From an uncultured Faecalibacterium sp. (GTDB taxonomy: Bacteria > Bacillota > Clostridia > Oscillospirales > Ruminococcaceae), in the NCBI GenBank assembly GCA_937880095.1, contig CALFLK010000001.1, positions 1 through 64,000 on the forward strand: a DNA stretch of 64,000 nt, in the 5' to 3' direction. Both the position numbers and the translations under genes were made by a program. Numbering within the stretch: the first letter of the stretch is position 1; each line of letters begins with the position of its first letter. The notes below the pieces were generated by a model. The model was not told the DNA's origin, did not search any database, and saw only the letters and a list, made by a program, of their open reading frames with translations. Positions 8,728 through 17,134 of the stretch are shown piece by piece.

Positions 8728-10244
8728 CAGTTGATTTGATTTTAGAGCATCTATTTATTGTGCTTTCTTCCAGCATTTTGGCAGTACTGATTGGACTGCC
8801 TCTGGGCATTCTGGCGTATGCGCAGCCGAAAGTGCGACCTTTCATTTTGCGCGTAGTCGATTTGCTGCAGACCGTTCCTGCACTGGCACTTTTGGGCATC
8901 ATTATGATTTTCATGGGTGCCGGAAAGCCGACTGTTATTATCGGCATTACGCTCTATTCCCTATTACCTATCGTAAGAAATACCTGTCTTGGCTTTCAGG
9001 AAGTAGATTCCGGCATTAAGGAAGCTGCGCGCGGCATGGGCATGAGCAATCTGCACCGTTTGCTGTGGGTTGAATTCCCTATGGCACTGCCCACGATTTT
9101 TACCGGTATTCGCATTGCTGTTGTCAGTGCTATTGCTACCGCGGTGTTCGCAACCTTTGTTGGCGGTGGCGGATTGGGCAGCGTGATCAATCGTGGTATC
9201 CGTATTCAGGATATGTCGATGATTTTAATTGGCACAGCTGCCTTGATGGTCATTGCGGTTCTGCTGGATTTCTTTATGAGCCAGTTTGAAAAACAGATTC
9301 GCAAGTCGAACGGTTCTGCAAAAACGCTGCTGATTCCGGTTGTTGTCACTTTGGCTGCATTCGTTTTGCTGCTCCCCTTTGGCATTGATACGGTAGCAAA
9401 AAATGAACTGTTGATGTATGATGGTCCCTACTCCGAACCTCAGCTGGTTACCCGAATGGCAAAAATGCTTATCGAGGATAAAACCGACTTGAAAGTTACC
9501 ATTCAGGATCAGATGGCAACCGTCAACACCTTCCGAGCTATGACAGCCGATAAACCTACTTGCGATTTGATGCTGGCATACGATGGCACATTGCTGACCA
9601 CTTTCCTGCATCAGGACCCGTCTGATGTGCCGGAGGGAATGACTGCTTATGACTATGCGAATGAGCAGGCACAAAAAGAATACGGCGTCCATCTGTTAAC
9701 AAAGCTTGGCTTTGATAACACTTACGCTGTTGCTGTTCCGCAGGAAGTTGCTGAAGAATATCATTTAGAAAAAGTCAGTGATTTGATTCCTGTTGCGTCT
9801 GAATTGGTATTTGGCGCAGAGCATGAATTCTTTACACAGGAAGGTAGTATGAAGTTTGGTCCGTTTACTAAATTCTACGGATTGAAGTTCAAGAGCGTTT
9901 CGCAAGTCGATACCAGTTTGAAGTATGCTGCTATCGAAAATGGCAGTTTTGACGTCACGGAAGTTTACACAACGGACGGTCTGAACCGAAAGGCCAATCT
10001 GAAGGTTCTGGAAGATGACCAAAAGTTCTTCCCGGATTATAACGCCGCTTTCCTGGTGCCGGATGATTTGTTCGAACGATATGCCGACATCGCTCCCAAT
10101 CTGGAAGAAGTTTTGAATCTGCTGGTCGGTCACATTACCAACGAAGATATGGTTGATATGACATATCAGGTTGATGTAATGGGTCAGGATCTGGATACTG
10201 TAGCACGAAACTACCTGATCGACTGCGGATTGATCTCAGAATAA
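8724..10244 (+). CDS. Permease-substrate-binding fusion protein of OpuC/EgtU type
   Basis: A 506-residue fusion: a MetI-like permease domain (about residues 1-215, EAA loop EAARGMGM then VEFPMALPTI) joined by one extra membrane segment to an OpuAC-type binding domain (about 228-506). The binding domain thus sits tethered outside the membrane. Such fusions occur in BusAB, BilEB and the ergothioneine importer EgtU. The VYTTDGL segment fits the OpuBC/OpuCC branch. Substrate could be glycine betaine, choline, carnitine or ergothioneine; the BusR-like regulator favours an osmolyte. It is the last gene of the operon and a strong terminator follows. Confidence 0.92.
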   Translation: MTVDLILEHLFIVLSSSILAVLIGLPLGILAYAQPKVRPFILRVVDLLQTVPALALLGIIMIFMGAGKPTVIIGITLYSLLPIVRNTCLGFQEVDSGIKEAARGMGMSNLHRLLWVEFPMALPTIFTGIRIAVVSAIATAVFATFVGGGGLGSVINRGIRIQDMSMILIGTAALMVIAVLLDFFMSQFEKQIRKSNGSAKTLLIPVVVTLAAFVLLLPFGIDTVAKNELLMYDGPYSEPQLVTRMAKMLIEDKTDLKVTIQDQMATVNTFRAMTADKPTCDLMLAYDGTLLTTFLHQDPSDVPEGMTAYDYANEQAQKEYGVHLLTKLGFDNTYAVAVPQEVAEEYHLEKVSDLIPVASELVFGAEHEFFTQEGSMKFGPFTKFYGLKFKSVSQVDTSLKYAAIENGSFDVTEVYTTDGLNRKANLKVLEDDQKFFPDYNAAFLVPDDLFERYADIAPNLEEVLNLLVGHITNEDMVDMTYQVDVMGQDLDTVARNYLIDCGLISE

Positions 10245-10265
10245 TTTCCTTTTCCCCAACAATAA

Positions 10266-10306
10266 AACAACCCCCTCTGTGTTACACAGAGGGGGTTGTT
10301 CTTTTA
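10266..10306 (+). terminator. Terminator of the opuC-like operon
   Basis: A perfect 16-bp stem (10266-10281 with 10285-10300, loop TTA) rich in C and G is followed by CTTTTATC. Confidence 0.93.
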
Positions 10307-10417
10307 TCTGCTGTGTGGCTTTTTATCTTCGGCCAATATGATACGAAAGTATAAGCTTACTTTTATAACATATTCTCTAACAGATTTCATTTTTGATTTC
10401 GACGGGGTTCAGCTGCA

Positions 10418-13400
10418 TTAGCGTTCGTCGTCGCGCTTCTTCTTGCAAAGAATGAGGGCGCATCCGCTCAGTACTGCCATGCTCATCCAACCACCCAAAC
10501 CAGTAGAATCTCCGGTGGATGTTGCACCACCCTGTGCCGGAGCTGCGGTAGGTGTAGCAGTCGGTGCAGTTGTGGGCACAACCGGTACAACGGTCGGCTC
10601 AGCCGTCGGAGTTGTAGTCGGTTCAACTGGCTTTGCCGTAGGCTCTGCGGTCGGCTTTGCCGTAGGTGTTGCAGTCGGAGTTGCCGTAGGCGTTGCGGTC
10701 GGAGTTGCCGTAGGCGTTGCGGTCGGAGTTGCCGTAGGTGTTGCGGTCGGGGTTTCTGCCGTGCCCTTCAGCAAGCGCATCTCAGCAACGGCGGCAAACA
10801 ATTTTCCGCCGATATTGCTGACAGCGTCCGTAACTACGAACTTGACCTGCTTTGCAGAATACTCCTTGTCACCGTCAAATTTCAGGATCTGCCATTCACC
10901 GTTGTTCGGGTCCAGCACACCGTTAGCAACTACTTCCTGCCATTCCTCAGTTTCACTGCCGCGTACATAAACCTTATAGGTCTTGACAGCACCGTTGCCG
11001 CCATCAGTACGGCCACGGTAACGCAAGCCACTGATATTCTGCTTTTCTTTCAAGGTGAAGGTCAGGTAATGATCTTCGCGGGAAGAACCATTGTAGTCCG
11101 TATGCCACAGAGTATTCACCTGATTATCCAGAACCAGCTTCGGGTCGCCCTCAGTAGCATTGCCCTTATGATAGTTACCTGCTTCTACGGTCAGGTCCTT
11201 TACAGGTACATCGTTCTTCGGATCAGATTCCGGCGTAATCACACTGAACTCATTCAGAATCGTTTCGCCCAGCGCCTTCAGATCGTTGCCGGAAGGCTTG
11301 TCGGTATATTCTGTCTTCTGCCAAGTCCAGCTCCATTCCCAGGGGAACCACACAGGATCGGAAGCGGACTGACCATTCAGTTCCTTAACGCGGTTTTCAA
11401 TCCAGATTTCCCAGCGGCTCTTATAGAAATCGCCCAGCAAACCGGACCACTGACGGTTCGAATAGTCATGCAGACCACCCGTTTCAGCCTGGTTGTAAGA
11501 ACCCCAAGTAGTGACCAGTGCCTTTGCATTCCATTCGTAGATATCCTTTGCAAAGTCGTCTGCATTTGCTGCCAGACGCTTTGTCTGATTTACCCAAGTA
11601 CCCAGCAGGTAGTACTTGCTGGTGCTGGTCACCTGCTCCATGCAGTCAATGATACGAATGAACTTATCACTTTCTACCTGGAACTTTTCTACATTGCGGC
11701 TATTATAAGCACGCTTCATCTTTGCCAGCTGGCTCTGAGCTGCATTGCTCAGCAGCTGCTGCAGGATGGTAGCCAGATCATACTGATAGCCTTCGCTATC
11801 TTTCAGCAGATCGTAATCTTCCAGCATCAGGCGAGCAGCGCGCTCCAGCTCAGCCTTGTCATAATCCACCACGGAGTTGCCCCAGGTGGAAGCTGCATTG
11901 ATGTCAAAACGAGGACGTGCGTTTACAACGCTTTCCGGTGCGCCCTGACCCTTCATATTCAATGCTGCCTTATAAACAGTATCTTTCAGAATCAGCAGTG
12001 CGTTGTAAGCATTTTCGCTTTCTGCGCCGTAGCGGCGTTCACCGTATGCCTTCAGCCAAGTATCCAGATCCAGCGTCTCGTAATGAGATGCATCATCCTG
12101 CCAGACACATTCGAAGAAATAGTCGTAAAGCAACGGATTGTTGACACTTGCTTCGGGCGTGATGCCGATACCAGCAATATGCTGCTGGGTGTTGAAAACG
12201 GTGGGAATATTATTCGCCAGGTTATCCAGGTGACCATGCAGACCCAGACGACCGCCGAAGTTATTCAGCATACAGAAAGCCCAGGGCGTGCCGTCAAATT
12301 CAGCGGTGTTACCGTAGGAACCACCGGGATTGGGTTCATTGTAGTGCGGGGTCTTTTCTGCGTACAGGTCCAGCACCAGTGCATTTTCACGATGATTTGC
12401 CAAACCTTCCAGCAAAGCGCTGGTGGGGTTGCCCTGCCAAGACTGGATGATCCAGACGGATTCCGGACCATTTTCCTGAATCATGGTTTCCACAACCTGC
12501 TCTGCAATAACCTTCGGAGACATACCGCCGGTGTTGCCGCCCTCGTGGAAGGGGTCGGTTGCGAAGTACACAGCCGGGCCGTACACTTCCTTCTGTGCAT
12601 CATAGAACAGCTTTGCGTACTTTTTGTAGCTTGCGCTGTCGGTTTTCAGCATATCCGGGCGTTGGAAAGAGCACCAGCTGCCCTGCTTGATCACATCGCG
12701 TGCTGCTTCCGGATCATGCTCAGCCAGATCATTGGGAACCATACCGCTGTATCCCTGCAGCACTGGTTCCATGCCCAGACGGCGCATGGACAAGTGGTTT
12801 TCACGAGCCAGCTGGGTGCGTTCCTCGAACCAGGAATCGTGGACAGGACCACCGAAACCGGACAGGTTTGCCATATAAGCCCATGCGTAATATGCAGGAC
12901 CTGCGATGAAGTCCTTAGAATCCTCATGGCTGTAACCCAGCTTATCCAGGAAACGACGCCAGACTTCTTCCTGTGCGGTTGCATCCAGAACTACGTTAAC
13001 ACCATTCAGTGCCAGCCAGTCCAGTTCGTCACGCCACTCCTGCTGACCATAGAAAGGCATGGAGTAAGACAAGGTGCAGTAGTTATATGCGTAGCGAACT
13101 TTCGCCTTGGTCTCCTTAAATACAGGAGCGGTCAGGGTCGGCATCGTAGCAGGCATCTTTGCCTGATCGCCAACCTGAGACAGATTCACGTTGCAGCTGT
13201 ACTTCAGGAAGTAGTTCAGACCAGTTGCCAAGGAAACGCCATCGTTACCCTTGATCTTGATCTTGCCGTCTGCATTGGACAGCTCAAAGTAATCGTAACC
13301 GGTTCCGTTGGGGTTTTCTGCCAGCTCCAGCGTGAACCAATCCTTGTACTGTGCGCCCAAACGACGCTCGATGATACCGTTCACTTCATCAATGGTATCC

Positions 13401-14929
13401 TGTGCCGTAATGGTCACAGTCCCCATAGCCTCATCATAAGGCTTAACAGCGATTTCCGGATGCTCCTGAATCGGCGTGCCGGACTCTGTACCCAGCACAC
13501 GAACTTCGTTCAAAACAGAGTTGGTGCTGTTAGAGTTATAGGTAACATACACACGAACATAACGTGCTTCCACATTATTTGCAGGATAGCTTTCACCTTC
13601 TGCCGGGCAGGATTCGGTAGAAGTCTTTTCTGCAAGGCGAGTAAAGTCACGGCCGTCCAAGCTAGTATAAATCTTGTACTGGCTGTAACCTGCCTCGGGG
13701 GTAAACACCTGAATTTCGCTCAGGTTGTAATTCTTCTGCAGGTCAATGTCTGCGTAAGAAGGATAAATATTCGTGCTCCAGTTGCTCTTGGTGCTGCCGT
13801 CAACGATGTTGCCGGCATTTCCGCGGTTCATATTGGTGTGAACCGGCTTACCAAATGCGATGCTCTCAGTATCTTCTACCTTTACTTCGCTGCCAAACAG
13901 AGCAAACTCTGCGATTGCAGGCCAGCCAATGCCGGGGTTTCCATTCACTACATTGGTGGTTTTGTGCATCAGAATCTTAACACCCTTATAGCCAGCCTCT
14001 GCAAAGGAAATATCCAGCTCATTCTTATCGGTACGGTTTGCCTTCTGATGCTCTGCCAGCATAACCTCACTGCCGTCTTCCTTGACACCCAGAATGCTGA
14101 ACTCGAACTCGTAGGTATTCGGGTCCGGATCTGCCTTTTCAAAGGTGATGGTGCAAGCATCCATCTGACGCACCTCAGGATAGGTCAGCTGAACCCACTT
14201 TTCCTCTGTCAGCTGTGCATTATGGAATTTGTACAGTGTAGAAGGATCGTTATCAGTCAAAAAGCCACGGGTATTGGTCAGTTCCTCACCGTTCGTGCTT
14301 ACATCTGCCTGAGATGCGATGTTGTTATAATCAGACAGCTTTACCTCTTCGGTTGCGTATACTTCGATTTCACGAATCGAAGGCCACAGGGTAAACTCCG
14401 TATGCTGTGCGTTGGGCAAGAATTGCGGATTGCTGATCTGGATATAAATATCCGATGCAGAAACTGCCTGTTCCGTCTGGATCGTAACTTCACTGCCCAG
14501 AACTGCAGTCTGCTTGTTGCCCAGTGCAATCATATCACTGGTGATACCGTTCTGTGCATAGAAAGCCTGCACATCTACCTGCGTATCACTCCAGTCACCA
14601 GAGCCCAGATATACCTTGACTTTGTTGACAACGTTGGAGTTCTTTTCCAGTTTCATACGAACCGTGATGGTGTGTTCCGGAATGTCCTTGAATGACGTTT
14701 GGTACTGCCAGTCCGTATTCCGATCCTTGTCGATCAGCTTTCCGGCATCTCCTCCGTTACTGTCGACAGCGATGGTTGCATTGGGGGCGACGTTCACTTC
14801 TACTTCTTTTGCAAGAACGATATTGGCGGGCAGTGTACTGACACTGCTCATCAACACCACACCAGCCAGCAACATACTGACCAGAGACCGTCCCATGCGC
14901 TCCGCTTTTTCTTTCAGCGTGTGTTTCAT
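10418..14929 (-). CDS. Surface alpha-N-acetylglucosaminidase, GH89, with CBM32-like modules
   Basis: A 1503-residue secreted enzyme that removes alpha-linked terminal GlcNAc, as found on gastric-type mucin O-glycans and heparan sulfate. Order: signal peptide (about 1-40), three F5/8-type (CBM32-like) modules (about 48-190, 200-345, 355-485), NAGLU N-terminal domain, TIM barrel (from about 610) and C-terminal helical domain to about 1210, a further F5/8-type module (about 1240-1390), a TPTA-repeat linker and a membrane-spanning tail ending CKKKRDDER. Likely catalytic Glu residues are E796 (DPFHEGG) and E926 (ITPEAS), 130 apart as in human NAGLU (E316/E446). The tail has TSTGD before the hydrophobic stretch, not LPXTG. 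The ATG follows AGGGAGGAACT. Confidence 0.93.
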   Translation of the reverse strand: MKHTLKEKAERMGRSLVSMLLAGVVLMSSVSTLPANIVLAKEVEVNVAPNATIAVDSNGGDAGKLIDKDRNTDWQYQTSFKDIPEHTITVRMKLEKNSNVVNKVKVYLGSGDWSDTQVDVQAFYAQNGITSDMIALGNKQTAVLGSEVTIQTEQAVSASDIYIQISNPQFLPNAQHTEFTLWPSIREIEVYATEEVKLSDYNNIASQADVSTNGEELTNTRGFLTDNDPSTLYKFHNAQLTEEKWVQLTYPEVRQMDACTITFEKADPDPNTYEFEFSILGVKEDGSEVMLAEHQKANRTDKNELDISFAEAGYKGVKILMHKTTNVVNGNPGIGWPAIAEFALFGSEVKVEDTESIAFGKPVHTNMNRGNAGNIVDGSTKSNWSTNIYPSYADIDLQKNYNLSEIQVFTPEAGYSQYKIYTSLDGRDFTRLAEKTSTESCPAEGESYPANNVEARYVRVYVTYNSNSTNSVLNEVRVLGTESGTPIQEHPEIAVKPYDEAMGTVTITAQDTIDEVNGIIERRLGAQYKDWFTLELAENPNGTGYDYFELSNADGKIKIKGNDGVSLATGLNYFLKYSCNVNLSQVGDQAKMPATMPTLTAPVFKETKAKVRYAYNYCTLSYSMPFYGQQEWRDELDWLALNGVNVVLDATAQEEVWRRFLDKLGYSHEDSKDFIAGPAYYAWAYMANLSGFGGPVHDSWFEERTQLARENHLSMRRLGMEPVLQGYSGMVPNDLAEHDPEAARDVIKQGSWCSFQRPDMLKTDSASYKKYAKLFYDAQKEVYGPAVYFATDPFHEGGNTGGMSPKVIAEQVVETMIQENGPESVWIIQSWQGNPTSALLEGLANHRENALVLDLYAEKTPHYNEPNPGGSYGNTAEFDGTPWAFCMLNNFGGRLGLHGHLDNLANNIPTVFNTQQHIAGIGITPEASVNNPLLYDYFFECVWQDDASHYETLDLDTWLKAYGERRYGAESENAYNALLILKDTVYKAALNMKGQGAPESVVNARPRFDINAASTWGNSVVDYDKAELERAARLMLEDYDLLKDSEGYQYDLATILQQLLSNAAQSQLAKMKRAYNSRNVEKFQVESDKFIRIIDCMEQVTSTSKYYLLGTWVNQTKRLAANADDFAKDIYEWNAKALVTTWGSYNQAETGGLHDYSNRQWSGLLGDFYKSRWEIWIENRVKELNGQSASDPVWFPWEWSWTWQKTEYTDKPSGNDLKALGETILNEFSVITPESDPKNDVPVKDLTVEAGNYHKGNATEGDPKLVLDNQVNTLWHTDYNGSSREDHYLTFTLKEKQNISGLRYRGRTDGGNGAVKTYKVYVRGSETEEWQEVVANGVLDPNNGEWQILKFDGDKEYSAKQVKFVVTDAVSNIGGKLFAAVAEMRLLKGTAETPTATPTATPTATPTATPTATPTATPTATPTAKPTAEPTAKPVEPTTTPTAEPTVVPVVPTTAPTATPTAAPAQGGATSTGDSTGLGGWMSMAVLSGCALILCKKKRDDER
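10640..10755 (-). repeat. 24-bp tandem repeat coding the TPTATPTA linker
   Basis: Near-identical 24-base units (GGAGTTGCCGTAGGCGTTGC followed by GGTC, plus strand) recur back to back. On the minus strand they encode a Thr-Pro-Thr-Ala linker between the last carbohydrate-binding module and the cell-wall/membrane tail. Unit number could vary between strains by slippage without changing frame. Confidence 0.85.
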
Positions 14930-15231
14930 AGTTCCTCCCTTTTATTTTGAATTCCTGTGACCCGGTATGCGCCTTCCTTTTACTTATAATGTTAAAACGC
15001 AATCCGACCTACCCACCAGGCAGAGAGTAGTCACAAACACCACTAGTATAATGTACCAAAAATGGAAACACAAGGAAATTCTTCAGATTGTAACCGAAAT
15101 TTGCAGCAAATTAGCAAAAAACAAATCATAAACCGGAAATTTTGTGTGTACATCTCATTTTGTGCGTGCTTATGACATTTAGCTGAAACATGAAAAAGAG
15201 ACGCTGTCGTTTTTTCTGTCTGCAATGCAAT
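14930..15231 (-). promoter_or_regulatory. Promoter and leader of the GH89 gene
   Basis: On the minus strand TTGTGT (15068-15073) and TATACT (15045-15050) are 17 bases apart. A leader of about 110 bases precedes the ribosome site AGGGAGG. No gene is visible here. Confidence 0.55.
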
Positions 15232-15266
15232 ATAAAAAGCTCTGCCCAAAATGAGCAGAGCTTTCC
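15232..15266 (-). terminator. Terminator after the small lipoprotein gene
   Basis: AAAGCTCTGC/GCAGAGCTTT arms around a nine-base loop, followed on the minus strand by TTTTTATA. Confidence 0.85.
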
Positions 15267-15288
15267 CGAAAGGCAAGATGAAATTGCC

Positions 15289-15675
15289 TTATTCGATTCT
15301 GATATCTACATCCTGCACCAATACATATACCTGTTTATCCGTATCGGATGCATTTTGTACCGAAACGCCGACCTGAAACCATGCACCCTTTTCGACATCT
15401 ATTTCAACAGAAGTACCCGATGTCAGATATGTAGGCTCGTATGCATTTTCCTCTTGTCCTTCGGTCAGCTTCAGCACAACTTCGGTATCTCCCAGTCCAT
15501 CCCCTGCTGAAATTTTCAGCTTGTCATGTTTGGGCGAGATTTCTTCATCTGAGTATACGAATTGTTCCGTATTTCCCGCCGGGAGCACAATTTTTACTGC
15601 GTATTCTTTTTGACCGCAGCCTGTCACTGCAACCATCATTGCGATTGTCAAAAGAACTATCACTGCTTTTTTCAT
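15289..15675 (-). CDS. Small predicted lipoprotein, unknown function
   Basis: A 128-residue protein with an N-terminal Lys pair, a hydrophobic stretch and a lipobox VTGC, so Cys near residue 19 is probably lipidated. The mature part looks beta-rich with two similar-sized halves; I recognise no family. I start at the ATG at 15675, which has AAGGAG eight bases upstream; a GTG at 15684 overlaps that site. It has its own terminator and appears monocistronic. Confidence 0.75.
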   Translation of the reverse strand: MKKAVIVLLTIAMMVAVTGCGQKEYAVKIVLPAGNTEQFVYSDEEISPKHDKLKISAGDGLGDTEVVLKLTEGQEENAYEPTYLTSGTSVEIDVEKGAWFQVGVSVQNASDTDKQVYVLVQDVDIRIE

Positions 15676-15819
15676 ATAGACCACTCCTTCCGCATTCTGG
15701 TGTTTTCCTTTTATATAATGTATACGAAGAAGAATCTACAATAATTGCACCACTGAACAAAAGGTTCTATATGCTTCCCGATATGTAAAAGAGTTTATTC
15801 ATAACCAGATTTAGAAATA

Positions 15820-15854
15820 CTAAAAGGCGGAGTGCATACCGACACACTCCGCCC
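15820..15854 (-). terminator. Terminator after the small membrane-protein gene
   Basis: GGCGGAGTG and CACTCCGCC arms with a loop of about nine bases, followed on the minus strand by TTTTAG. Confidence 0.85.
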
Positions 15855-15917
15855 TCGTTCTTGTCCTGTTTGACGATCTAAACCTCCTTAGGAATCTATT
15901 GGTATGAAACTTTGCTT

Positions 15918-16097
15918 TTACTTTTTATTTGCCCAAAGCTTCATGACTAAGTAGATGATAAGCAAAACAAAACCAATGATTCGTACTACATCACAGGATG
16001 GCTGCCCATAGTAGTGTCTTACTGGAAAGCTTCCAATCAGAAGGATTGCACCTATCACGCCAACTATAATTCGTGCGATTTTCGACGAATTGTTCAT
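15918..16097 (-). CDS. Small two-segment membrane protein (59 aa)
   Basis: A 59-residue reading frame with a good ribosome site (GAGGAGGTATCCGTT before ATG). It has two hydrophobic segments, ARIIVGVIGAILLIGSF and VVRIIGFVLLIIYLVM, linked by a short polar loop, and a basic end LWANKK. It stops with TAA about 65 bases before a terminator. It lies 105 bases after the interrupted secreted-protein gene and is probably co-transcribed with it. I recognise no family. Confidence 0.65.
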   Translation of the reverse strand: MNNSSKIARIIVGVIGAILLIGSFPVRHYYGQPSCDVVRIIGFVLLIIYLVMKLWANKK

Positions 16098-16202
16098 AAC
16101 GGATACCTCCTCTGCCTCGTACTGAGCAGGATTTTTCGCTGCGCTACGATTGAACTTATCGCGATACGCGTTTTGCCGCTTTTGCGAATTATCACTGAAA
16201 CA

Positions 16203-16661
16203 TCACGCAACTATAACGCGAATCGTTCCCGAAATACTTTCTTCTGGTGCCATTACAGAAAGTTCCCATTCTGCGGAATCCCAGAATCGGAAAGTATGCG
16301 AATCGTTACAAGAAAGATAACTTTCTACAGCAGCCATTGTGTTTTGGTTGGTAAACATCACTTTCAGATCTGCATACGAGGGGCTCCATGTTCCGCCTAC
16401 TGCTATGGAAGTTCCCTCCTGATATTCAGACCGAAAATCAGGGATTTTGTAGTAATTTCCACCATTGGGAATGGTGAAAGAATAAACGTCTACTCTTCCC
16501 TCCTCGGTTGGCTCTTGTCCTACATAGGTTATAGAAAACTCCTTGATTTCAGAGCTGTCAATTTCCTACACCTTAAATTCTGTGCTTTCTTCCGCCATTG
16601 CAGGAAGTGTACACAAGAACATCATCATAAGTGCAAGAAAAAGTGAAATACATTTCCTCAT
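16203..16661 (-). pseudogene. Secreted protein interrupted by an in-frame amber codon
   Basis: Read through one TAG, this is a 152-codon gene. ATG at 16661 has a near-ideal site (GGAGGTGATTTCT). Residues 1-23 are a signal peptide (MRKCISLFLALMMMF, cleavage after PAMA). Codon 32 is TAG (plus-strand CTA at 16566-16568). The frame then stays open for 120 codons, through IDSSEIKEFSITYVG and SFTIPNGGNYY, to TGA at 16203. The beta-rich mature part resembles no family I know. Explanations: recent nonsense mutation, base error, or readthrough by a suppressor tRNA. As it stands only a 31-residue peptide is made. Confidence 0.7.
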
Positions 16662-17134
16662 AGAAATCACCTCCGAAGCTAAATCAAAATGACGCCAAAG
16701 CACATTTTACAGGAGCATCTCCTCCATAATAAAATAATACCACCGCGTAAAGCAAAATCAATGTTTTGTCGATTGATTTTCACACATTTCTTATTTTCAC
16801 ACTGGTGAGCAGCGGGATTCATATTTTCTTTTCAGGTTTCCCTTACAGATTCCATACAGAACAGCGCAAATGAGCCTGATAATGTCATTGATTTGTGTGC
16901 AGTAACGTTGTAGAATGAAACCAACAGCATGATTACTCTGTATATGTGCCTTTCATTCACATATACACCTGTCAGGTGGTGATATTGCTATTTTTTTCGT
17001 TGATGCTGGGGAGGGTTCCATTATGGAATGGTTTTGTCTTGCGGATGACTCACGTTTTATCATAAATCTATTTGTTTTTAAGAGAATACCAGCATAGTCA
17101 GGTACATTTATATATCCTGCGAGAGGAGATAACT
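16662..17134 (+). promoter_or_regulatory. Promoter and long leader of the PfkB kinase gene
   Basis: TTGATT (16888-16893) and TAGAAT (16911-16916) are spaced by 17 bases. The leader of about 215 bases contains CACCTGTCAGGTG and TTCCATTATGGAA palindromes that may be structured or bind a regulator. No gene is seen. Confidence 0.5.

Noticed and set aside
10640..10755. CRISPR-like array
   Set aside because: Units are contiguous without spacers and code for a Thr-Pro linker inside an enzyme.
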